64,000 nucleotides of DNA from Planctomycetota bacterium (GTDB taxonomy: Bacteria > Planctomycetota > UBA11346): the NCBI GenBank assembly GCA_022841245.1, contig JALHRW010000001.1, positions 33,869 to 97,868 of the forward strand. Reading direction: 5' to 3'. Both the position numbers and the translations under genes were made by a program. Within the stretch, counting starts at the first letter, position 1. Every line of letters begins with the position of its first letter. Shown piece by piece: positions 18,581 to 25,671 of the stretch. Under the pieces are notes generated by a model. The model worked only from the letters and a program-made list of their open reading frames with translations, made no database searches and was not told where the DNA came from.

Positions 18581-19561
18581 TCAGGGTCCGGGGTTGGCGG
18601 TCAGGCCGGGCGCGGCGATGGAGAAGGAGAAGTCCTGGGAGATGGTCTCCTGATCATCGGCCAGGTTCATCGCGATGCGGATGAGGCGCGGCCGCCTGGC
18701 GAGCTGGCCGCGGTAGTCGTTCCCGGCCGGCCCGCGCGCATCCATGTATAGGCCGTCGATGCTGTGCACCGCGGCGCTGCCGCTGCCGACCGTCACCTGG
18801 CTGCCGCCGGCATCGAGCCAGCCGATGGTCAGGTCGCGCACCCGGGTGGAGCTGAGCCGCTCATTGCGGTCGAGATCGGCGAGATCGCCGATGTCGGACA
18901 TGAAGTCCGACTGTTCGAGCAGCACCCTGGCGTCGGGCGTGTTATAGCGGTTGAAGTCGAGCGAGGCGATGCCGCCGGATGCGTCGCGCAACGGTCGCGG
19001 CAGATTGAGGAAGAGCAGGCCGCCGGAGTCGCCGCCGTCGGGCTTCTGCAGCTGGGTGCCCTGGTCCCACACGCTGGCGTTGGCGCCGACGATGCCGCGA
19101 TCGACCTGCCAGCGCCTGGTGCCGCTGCTCTGCGAGCGGTAGAGCGCGTGCGCCGCGATCTTCCATACTCCGTCCACCTGGCGCCAGGTGCGCTTGAAGC
19201 GCCAGCGGATCCAGTGGTGGTCGGACATGAACTGCTCGCGGATGTCCTCGGAGAACTGCGTGCGCAGCGGATTGGCGGTGCGCATGCACACCACTTCGAC
19301 GCTGTCGCTGCGCTCGCTGCCGACCACCACGCCGGGCGCGCTGCGCGCGAAGAAGGCGACGGCTGGCGCCAGGTTGGCGAAGTCGCGCTGCAGGAACTCG
19401 CGGTAGACCGCCGCCGACTGGTGCAATTCGACCCGGGCGGTGGTGCGCGCCGCTGCGGCCTTCGACTTGACCAGTGCTGACCATGCGAGGGTCATCAGCA
19501 GCATCCCCAGGGCGATGGAGACGAGTAGTTCGATCAGCGTGATGCCGTGCCGCGAACGCAT
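18581..19561 (-). CDS. J-like (PilW/GspJ) pseudopilin
   Basis: 326 residues from ATG 19561; a GTG one codon upstream is possible. The prepilin box HGITLIELLVSI (residues 5-16) predicts cleavage after Gly6 and a mature Glu5, followed by a membrane helix and a long globular part. Length exceeds a typical GspJ (around 200 aa), as is common in PVC cassettes. The start touches the stop of the I-like gene (TGATG), so translation is coupled. It would form the minor pseudopilin tip together with the I-, K- and H-like neighbours. Confidence 0.85.
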   Translation of the reverse strand: MRSRHGITLIELLVSIALGMLLMTLAWSALVKSKAAAARTTARVELHQSAAVYREFLQRDFANLAPAVAFFARSAPGVVVGSERSDSVEVVCMRTANPLRTQFSEDIREQFMSDHHWIRWRFKRTWRQVDGVWKIAAHALYRSQSSGTRRWQVDRGIVGANASVWDQGTQLQKPDGGDSGGLLFLNLPRPLRDASGGIASLDFNRYNTPDARVLLEQSDFMSDIGDLADLDRNERLSSTRVRDLTIGWLDAGGSQVTVGSGSAAVHSIDGLYMDARGPAGNDYRGQLARRPRLIRIAMNLADDQETISQDFSFSIAAPGLTANPGP

Positions 19562-20145
19562 CACAGGCCCCCGCTGCGCAGCACGCGGTCGACCACGCTG
19601 GCCAGGGGCTTGCTCTCGGCCGGCCCGTAGCTGGCCCAGTAGACGTCGACGCGCACCTCGACCAGGCGCGTGGTGTCGTTCAACCGGTCGCTGGCCAGCG
19701 ACTGTTCGCGGCGTTCGACGTAGTAGCCGTTGAGCCAGCCGGAAGCGCAGCCGGGGGCGGGGGTGCCGGCGGTGAACAGGCCGGCGTTGTTGGCCTTGGG
19801 ATCGGCCATGTCGTAGACCACGACCGGGGCGGCGGAAGTGACGTCCCAGCCGGTGTACGACCAGACCGGCGTCGCCGTGCCGTCACTGGCGTTCCAGGTG
19901 GCGCCGGTCCTGCTCCAGGTCCACGGTGTGCTCTGCCCGGTGAGCGGATCCGAGGTGACGCCGAGCGGCAGGGGGTCCTTGAGCACGGTCATGGCGGTGG
20001 CCCACGCCGAGGCCTCGGCCTGGGCGGAGGCCGCGGTGCGCACGCCGAAGAGGAAGACGCCGATCACCGACATCGTCCCCACCGCGAAGAGCAGAATGCA
20101 GGCGAGGATCTCGACCAGGGTGAAGGCGCGGTGGCGTGCGGTCAT
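19561..20145 (-). CDS. I-like (PilV/GspI) pseudopilin
   Basis: 194 residues from ATG 20145, chosen because the prepilin box RAFTLVEILACI follows within six residues and the start overlaps the H-like stop (ATGA). A longer in-frame start adds Arg/Pro-rich sequence from the neighbouring gene's shadow. One N-terminal helix and a compact beta-rich C-domain fit GspI/PilV. Third gene of the pseudopilin operon, equivalent to protein B of the Verru_Chthon cassette by position. Confidence 0.83.
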   Translation of the reverse strand: MTARHRAFTLVEILACILLFAVGTMSVIGVFLFGVRTAASAQAEASAWATAMTVLKDPLPLGVTSDPLTGQSTPWTWSRTGATWNASDGTATPVWSYTGWDVTSAAPVVVYDMADPKANNAGLFTAGTPAPGCASGWLNGYYVERREQSLASDRLNDTTRLVEVRVDVYWASYGPAESKPLASVVDRVLRSGGL

Positions 20146-21578
20146 TTCAGCCACACTTGCCTCTCGCTGAGCATGGTCGGGGTGACGAAGTCGGTGATCG
20201 GCCGGCCCTGGACCGCGCCCCGGCCCTGACCGAAGCCGCCCAGGACGCTGCCGTCGAGGTGGCGGTCGGCGGGGAAGTTCACCTGCATGTTGCCGGCGTT
20301 GCGCCACCACGTGGCCGCGGGCGGGAAGGTGGTCAGGCCCTGCAGGTGATCGCTGCGCGACACCGCGATCACGCGCACCTCGCCGAGGCGGGTGACGAAG
20401 ACGCGGTACAGCGGCGAGATCGAGGCAAGCGCGGCTTGCGCGGTGTCGAAGCGGTCGTTGTCGTCCAGGCTATCTGGCGCGATGGTGATGAACCAGCCGC
20501 CGCTGTCCTGGTCGAAGTTGCCGGCTTCGGCCTGGGTGTGCTGGTTGACATCGCCGCTGTAGGTAGCGAGCCCGCTGCCGTTGCAGCGGTCGTTGGCGCC
20601 GCGCAGGAAGGCCGGTCCGGCAGCGGTGTTCTTGCCGTTCCACAGGTAGGGGCTGTGCCGTCCCGGCATCCAGTTGCCCCAGCGCACCTCGCCGGTGCTG
20701 AGGAAGACGAGCGAGCAGTCGCGCCAGGCGGCGTCGATCAGCGGACGTGGGGTCCCGGCGGTGTAGAGGACATCGCCGGAGGGCTGGTTGGGGATGGTGA
20801 GCGCCTCGTTGCAGCGGTAGTTGGTCTGCCCCACATCCCAATGCGCGAGGCTGCGGGTGGCGGTGTGCTCGCAGGTGGTCGGTCTGGGATCCCGGATGCC
20901 GATCGGGACAGTGCCGGTGGCGGTCGTGACGATGGTGCGATCCATGCCCCAGTAGAAGAAGCCGCTGCCGTCGACCGTCGGATCGTAGCCGCCCCACGGC
21001 CACAGGCGCTTGTTCACCGCATCGTACCAGCCGAACCATGGGCGCGGATAGGAATCGTGCGCCGACACGCCGCGGTACGCCCCCGAGATGTCGGTGATGT
21101 CGCCGTAGTCCATGTCGCTCAGGGCGAGGAGGCGCGCTTTGCCCGCCGGCAGCACATGCGCCTCATCAGCCCAGGCGCGATCGATCAATTCAGCGGTCTC
21201 GAACAGCGAGTGCGGCTTGAAGTTGTAGCCGGCGGCTGCGATCGCCGGCAGATCGTCGTATATCTGCGGTCGATCGGCGGTGTCGGCGGTGCCCGGCCCC
21301 AGGATGCGGTACCAGTGGCCACCGGAACGGTTGTTGAGCACGAGCCCGCTGCTGCCCGGCTTGTTCTGGATGTGGAAGACCACGGCGTGCACCGTCTTGC
21401 GCTCCATCGCCAGGGCGCGGGCCCGGCGGCATGTGGCCGCCAGCTCGTCAGCCGCGGCCTTCACCGCCTGCCGGCGCACATCGGTCTTGGCGAAGTCGTA
21501 GCTCACCATGCCCATGAGCAGGGCGATGATGCCGATGACCACCAGCAGCTCGATCAGGCTGAAGCCGAGGCGATTCAC
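20142..21578 (-). CDS. H-like pseudopilin, enlarged (478 aa)
   Basis: The N-terminus carries a standard prepilin box (GFSLIELLVVIGI, residues 5-17) with mature Glu5, and a helix containing DELAATCRRARALAMERK, the GspH-type arrangement. The globular part is about 400 residues, roughly twice a normal GspH, with no recognised domain. Its start overlaps the G-like gene (ATGA) and its stop overlaps the I-like start. By order it corresponds to protein D of the Verru_Chthon cassette. Confidence 0.83.
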   Translation of the reverse strand: MNRLGFSLIELLVVIGIIALLMGMVSYDFAKTDVRRQAVKAAADELAATCRRARALAMERKTVHAVVFHIQNKPGSSGLVLNNRSGGHWYRILGPGTADTADRPQIYDDLPAIAAAGYNFKPHSLFETAELIDRAWADEAHVLPAGKARLLALSDMDYGDITDISGAYRGVSAHDSYPRPWFGWYDAVNKRLWPWGGYDPTVDGSGFFYWGMDRTIVTTATGTVPIGIRDPRPTTCEHTATRSLAHWDVGQTNYRCNEALTIPNQPSGDVLYTAGTPRPLIDAAWRDCSLVFLSTGEVRWGNWMPGRHSPYLWNGKNTAAGPAFLRGANDRCNGSGLATYSGDVNQHTQAEAGNFDQDSGGWFITIAPDSLDDNDRFDTAQAALASISPLYRVFVTRLGEVRVIAVSRSDHLQGLTTFPPAATWWRNAGNMQVNFPADRHLDGSVLGGFGQGRGAVQGRPITDFVTPTMLSERQVWLK

Positions 21579-22792
21579 TGCAGCCCCTTGTTGTAGGACA
21601 GCACCGATATGTTATCGGCGTTCTGCGGGTCGCTGCGCATGGCGCTGAACAGGCCGTTGCGACCCGGGCTCCACAGTTCGAATTCCAGGGCGTAGGGCCT
21701 GGCCGCGGTGCTGCGGACATCCGAGGCGATTGCCCCGGTCACGGCCCGGCCTTTCGGCCCCATGCCGTAGTCCAGCTCGTCGAGGATGGTGAGGTTGCTG
21801 GTCGAGAAGGCCCGGGCCCCGGGGCTGACGGTGCAGACGTAGACCAGCGCATGGCCGTAGGGATCGAGGATGGTCTGGCCGCTGGCATCGATGTCGCCCT
21901 TGGCCGAGGTTGCGCTGCGCCGGCGCAGCGTTTCGCTGAGGTACTCGCCGCGCCAGCCGGACGCCTTGGCCGCCGCTGCGCCCAGCGCCGGGCCGCGGCT
22001 GTCGTCGCCCAGCGCGCCGCGCTTGTTGTAGGGCCGGTACTCGTACCGACTGAAGGTGTTGTAGCACAGGGTGGTGTAGCGGGCGTCGAGCTTCGGCCGC
22101 AGCGCCTTGTCGGCCGGCAGCGCCGGATCGAGCCCCTCCGGGGCGAGGGTCGGCAGCTGGCCGGAGAGGTAGCGCAGCAGGGTGATCTCGCTGGCCAGGC
22201 GGGTCAGCGTGGAGGCGGAGAGGATGGCCGTGCCGCCGTCGCTGTTGGCCGGCGGGTTGATGCTGGGCAGGTGGCTGGCGGCCCCGCCGTTGAGCAGGAA
22301 GTGGCTGTTGGGCCTGCTGATCAGCGGGACGTTGCCGTTGTTCTCGTTCAACAGGATGTTGCTGCGGTAGCCGGCGACGCCGGTGAATTCAGCGCGGAAC
22401 GCATGCGTCCCGTCCAGGCCGGCGACGCCGACGTTGCGCCCGTTGATGAAGGCGAAGGCGTTGCCGATGGTGGTGAGGTCGCTCTGCATGTCCGTCAGGT
22501 AGGTGGCGCGTTCGGCCGCGTCGGCCGGCTTCCAGGCTAGGCGCCGACCGAGATCGTTGCTCCACTGCGTCGGATCGGCATGGGCGTTGGTCAGGTCGGT
22601 GTTCCACGGATAGGTGCCGATCTCGCTGCGGAACTGGCGCAGGGCCTGGTCCACCTTCATCAGCAGGGCGCGGGTGTTGGTCTCCAGGGCCTTGCGCTGG
22701 GCGATGCCCATCACCGAGGTCAGCATGGCGCTGAGCAGGGCCAGGATCGCGATCACGATCAGCAGCTCGATCAGCGTGAAGCCGCGGTTCAT
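21575..22792 (-). CDS. G-like major pseudopilin, enlarged (405 aa)
   Basis: First gene of the six-gene operon. The prepilin box GFTLIELLIVIAI (residues 4-16) is followed by the helix and, near residues 55-65, SEIGTYPWNTDL, which resembles the GxYP segment of GspG-type major pseudopilins. At 405 residues it is far longer than a normal GspG (about 140). Part of its coding sequence (bases 21875-21994) recurs as a decayed copy at 25313-25432. The promoter region upstream carries the CTAACGTTAG operator. Confidence 0.85.
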   Translation of the reverse strand: MNRGFTLIELLIVIAILALLSAMLTSVMGIAQRKALETNTRALLMKVDQALRQFRSEIGTYPWNTDLTNAHADPTQWSNDLGRRLAWKPADAAERATYLTDMQSDLTTIGNAFAFINGRNVGVAGLDGTHAFRAEFTGVAGYRSNILLNENNGNVPLISRPNSHFLLNGGAASHLPSINPPANSDGGTAILSASTLTRLASEITLLRYLSGQLPTLAPEGLDPALPADKALRPKLDARYTTLCYNTFSRYEYRPYNKRGALGDDSRGPALGAAAAKASGWRGEYLSETLRRRSATSAKGDIDASGQTILDPYGHALVYVCTVSPGARAFSTSNLTILDELDYGMGPKGRAVTGAIASDVRSTAARPYALEFELWSPGRNGLFSAMRSDPQNADNISVLSYNKGLQ

Positions 22793-22836
22793 CGGCTCGG
22801 TGCAGCGTGGATAAGTGGGCCAGGCATTACGCTTGT

Positions 22837-22865
22837 AAAACTAACGTTAGCGCTAAGCTTGTCAA
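22837..22865. promoter_or_regulatory. LacI-type operator between pseudopilin operon and LacI gene
   Basis: Perfect palindrome CTAACGTTAG at 22841-22850, overlapping a second one, TTAGCGCTAA, at 22847-22856. The 14-mer AAAACTAACGTTAG (22837-22850) recurs exactly at 25628-25641. On the minus strand a consensus TTGACA (22865-22860) points toward the pseudopilin operon, which puts the operator just downstream of that -35 box, where a repressor would block transcription. No convincing -10 was seen. The adjacent LacI protein is the natural candidate binder. Confidence 0.72.
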
Positions 22866-22894
22866 TCTGAGCAGGAAGGATACCATCAGGCTGT

Positions 22895-23896
22895 ATGAAG
22901 AAGGCCACGCTGCGCGATGTCGCCACCCAGGTCGGACTCCATCCGGTCACCGTATCCCGCATGCTCGGCGGCACCTATGCCGGCAGTGCCGAGACGACCG
23001 AGCGCGTCCGCCGGGTGGCCGAGGAACTGGGCTATCGCACCAGCATCTTCGCCAAGGCGATGCGTGGCCGTTCGCTGCCCTTCGTGCTGCTCAGCGGCAA
23101 TCTCGATCCGTATTCGATGAGCTACATGCGCGTGCTGGAGGGCCTGCTCCAGGAGCATGGACTGGCCCTGCAGGTGGTTCTCGACCGCAATCAATTGCCG
23201 GAGATGATCGAGCGCATCAACCCGGTGGCGACGGTGCTGCTGTGGGGGGAATTGGAGGCGCATCTCCAACATCTGTACACCCGTCCGGACGTCATCGCGC
23301 TGCACGTCGAGATGCCGGCCGGCCTAGCCGCCCGCTGCTTCAGGCTGCAGATGGACTTCGGCGCCGGGTTCGCCGACCTCGCCCGTCATCTGCACGGCAA
23401 GGGCCACCGACGCTGCGTCTTCCTGACCTGCGATGATCTCGATCAACAGCCGATGTACCATGAGCGTCGGGTGCGCTTCACCGACACCCTGTGCGGGCTC
23501 GATCCGTCCGCCCGGGTTCAGGTCCTCAGCCTGCCGCGCCTCGACGCGCTGCCGGACATGCTGAACGCCGTGTTCGCTCCTAGCGGCCGGCCGACCGCCT
23601 TAGTCTGCCTGGGCGACATGATCGCGTGGCAGGCGGTCTACCACTTCTGTCAGATCGGTGTGCGTGTGCCGCATGACGTCTCGGTCACCGGCAGCGACGG
23701 CATCCCGCTGCTCCATCACTGCCCGCGCCTGACCACGGTGCATGTCGACCACGATGCCGTCGCCCTGCAGATCGTACGTTGGATCACCGGCAGCATCGCT
23801 CCGGCCAAGGAGCACAAGCAGGACGCGGTGGCGGAATACCGCCGTTTGCCCTGCTTCATCCACCAGGACGCCTCGGTGGCGCCCCCTCCACCATAA
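22895..23896 (+). CDS. LacI-family transcriptional regulator
   Basis: 333 residues. The helix-turn-helix is at residues 4-23 (ATLRDVATQVGLHPVTVSRM), then a hinge and a sugar-sensor domain ending in TGSDGIPLLHH and LTTVHVDHDA, typical LacI C-lobe strands. Divergent from the pseudopilin operon, with the palindromic operator in the 102-bp gap, so autoregulation and control of the pilins are likely. The same operator core upstream of the giant surface protein suggests a small regulon. The effector is unknown. 18 bp separate it from the next gene. Confidence 0.93.
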   Translation: MKKATLRDVATQVGLHPVTVSRMLGGTYAGSAETTERVRRVAEELGYRTSIFAKAMRGRSLPFVLLSGNLDPYSMSYMRVLEGLLQEHGLALQVVLDRNQLPEMIERINPVATVLLWGELEAHLQHLYTRPDVIALHVEMPAGLAARCFRLQMDFGAGFADLARHLHGKGHRRCVFLTCDDLDQQPMYHERRVRFTDTLCGLDPSARVQVLSLPRLDALPDMLNAVFAPSGRPTALVCLGDMIAWQAVYHFCQIGVRVPHDVSVTGSDGIPLLHHCPRLTTVHVDHDAVALQIVRWITGSIAPAKEHKQDAVAEYRRLPCFIHQDASVAPPPP

Positions 23897-23914
23897 GTCT
23901 GCCGCGGAAGTACT

Positions 23915-25243
23915 ATGCGCATGCTGATCGTCGCGCTGATGACCTTGACCCTTGTTGGCGGGGAGGTCGCACCCGTGGCGGGGGTCGACCCGAGCCGCGA
24001 CGAGCTCGCGCTGCTGCTGCTGCTGAACCAGCACCGCTCCACGCCGTCGCGCAGCACCATGTGGGTCGGCGAGCTGCGCAAGGCGAAGCAGGTGGAATGC
24101 GACGACCGCACCTGGGCCTGCTTCCATCAGGGCGGCAGCGCTCCGCCGCTGGTGCTCAACCCGATCCTGTGCGCGGTGGCGCGGGATCTGCTGAAGCAGG
24201 ACGTGAAACCGCCGGAGAAGGCTATCTACGACGTCCTGCCGGCGATGCGTGCGGCCGGCTACGGGAACTCCGCCAAGGCCATGACCATGTTCGCGACGGA
24301 TGCGCCGGATATTCCGCTCGCCTATGCCAGGACCCTGGTCCGCATCATCCGTGAGCGGGATGCCGGCGGCTTCCCCCTGGCGACGATGGCGATGGAGGAC
24401 GTGGTGCTGCCTGACTGGCGCGAAGTCGGTGTGGCTGTCGGCGGCAAGGATCGGTTGAACGCGGTCATCGTGCTGGGCCAGGGCACGGCCAAGAGCCATC
24501 TCGGCGGCGCCGTCTATGCCGATGCCGATCGCGATCTGGTCCATGATCCTGGCGAAGGCCGGGCCGGCATCACGGTGTCCTGCGGCACCGTCAGCATGAC
24601 CACTGGTGCCTCGGGTGCGTGGTGGCTGGCGGTGAACGATGCGGCGGCCGAGGTGTCGTTTGCGGGCGGTGGATTCCGCACCACCCGTCCGGTGGCCCAG
24701 GCGGCGAACGCCATCATCGACTGGCGTCTGCCGGATCCAGCCGACCTCAAGGCGGCCGACAGGCTGATCGGTGAGGCGACGAAGGCAGCGAAGCTGGGCG
24801 ACGTGGAGAAGATGCGGGTGCCACTCGCGGCCCTGCTGGCTGGGACCCGCATGTCCGCCCTTGATGATGCACGTTTGCAGCGGATCGAGGAACTGGTTGC
24901 ACCCATTCGAGGCGATTTCGATTCGGCATTGGACCGGATCATGGCGATGCTGGGCGACGAACCCGCTGAAGCGAAGAAGAAACTGGCCGACATCCAGCGT
25001 GCCTGGAAGGGGGCCATGCCCGCCTGGTTCAAGGAGGCGGACGCACTGATCAGGATGCGTCAGCAGGTGTATGCCGTGCTGGCGGCTCCGGAGGAGCAGC
25101 AGGCCAAGCTCGCCCAACCCGTGCTTAGGGGCTTGGCAAAGGGACAACTCGATTCCACCGAGCCGCGCTTCATGGCCCAGTATGCACAATGGCAGCAGCA
25201 GCTTCCGGCTGAGGCGGCTACGGAGAAGCCGAAGAAGCGGTGA
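23915..25243 (+). CDS. Exported CAP/SCP-like protein with helical C-terminal region
   Basis: 442 residues from ATG 23915 with GGAAG 7 bases upstream. Signal peptide of about 16 residues (cleavage after VGG). Residues 28-170 have features of the CAP/SCP domain: LLLLLNQHRST at the start and LVLNPILCAVARDLL, the helix that usually follows the first His region. Residues 195-275 contain YADADRDLVHDPGEGRAGI, like an SdrD-B/Cna-type beta module. The rest is helical and charged. Likely periplasmic or surface-exposed. Co-directional with the LacI gene and possibly in its transcript. The family call is moderate because the usual CAP His and Glu residues are not all evident. Confidence 0.6.
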   Translation: MRMLIVALMTLTLVGGEVAPVAGVDPSRDELALLLLLNQHRSTPSRSTMWVGELRKAKQVECDDRTWACFHQGGSAPPLVLNPILCAVARDLLKQDVKPPEKAIYDVLPAMRAAGYGNSAKAMTMFATDAPDIPLAYARTLVRIIRERDAGGFPLATMAMEDVVLPDWREVGVAVGGKDRLNAVIVLGQGTAKSHLGGAVYADADRDLVHDPGEGRAGITVSCGTVSMTTGASGAWWLAVNDAAAEVSFAGGGFRTTRPVAQAANAIIDWRLPDPADLKAADRLIGEATKAAKLGDVEKMRVPLAALLAGTRMSALDDARLQRIEELVAPIRGDFDSALDRIMAMLGDEPAEAKKKLADIQRAWKGAMPAWFKEADALIRMRQQVYAVLAAPEEQQAKLAQPVLRGLAKGQLDSTEPRFMAQYAQWQQQLPAEAATEKPKKR

Positions 25244-25312
25244 TCGGCTGGTCGCCGATCCGCCACGCGTCCGAGCTGCCGCTGATGCGCCTGCTTTGCG
25301 CGATTTGTGTGC

Positions 25313-25432
25313 CTGGCCGCTGGCGTCGATGTCGCCCTTGGTCGAGGTCGCGCTGCGCCGGCGCAGTGTCTCGCTGAGGTACTTGCCGCGCCAACCGGCC
25401 GCCTTCTCTGCCGCTGCGCCCAGTGTCGGGTT
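25313..25432 (-). pseudogene. Decayed fragment of the G-like pseudopilin gene
   Basis: About 120 bp that match bases 21875-21994 of the G-like pseudopilin gene with scattered differences. On the minus strand it still encodes WRGKYLSETLRRRSATSTKG against WRGEYLSETLRRRSATSAKG in the intact gene. No start or prepilin box accompanies it. The remainder of 25244-25671 shows no gene. This is a remnant of a second copy or of recombination, not a functional gene. Confidence 0.8.
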
Positions 25433-25606
25433 GACGCGCGATGCTCGACCAGCTGCGAGGCGCTGCGCTGACCACCAAGTACCCATGTCCGGTGCACTGA
25501 CCGAGTGCGCCGGCGCCCCAGCGGGGGACCGTTCATAGCACGTGTTCGCGTATGGCGCCGCCCAACGACTGTCTGATTCACTGATGGCCCGCCATCGCCG
25601 CCATTC

Positions 25607-25642
25607 TTGACGCTGCACCAATCAGCCAAAACTAACGTTAGT
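25607..25642 (+). promoter_or_regulatory. Candidate promoter and LacI-type operator of the giant surface protein
   Basis: The 12-bp perfect palindrome ACTAACGTTAGT spans 25631-25642, 30 bp before the start codon. A TTGACG box at 25607-25612 lies upstream at a distance that would put the operator over the -10 region. The core AAAACTAACGTTAG is identical to the one at 22837-22850, so the same LacI protein probably controls both. Confidence 0.68.
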
Positions 25643-25671
25643 ATATGAACACTATTGGCAGCGGAGGCTTC

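Noticed and set aside
23600-25621. 673-codon minus-strand frame across the LacI and CAP-like genes
   Set aside because: Most of it is the shadow of real plus-strand genes. Only the 25313-25432 piece has meaning, as a pilin fragment.
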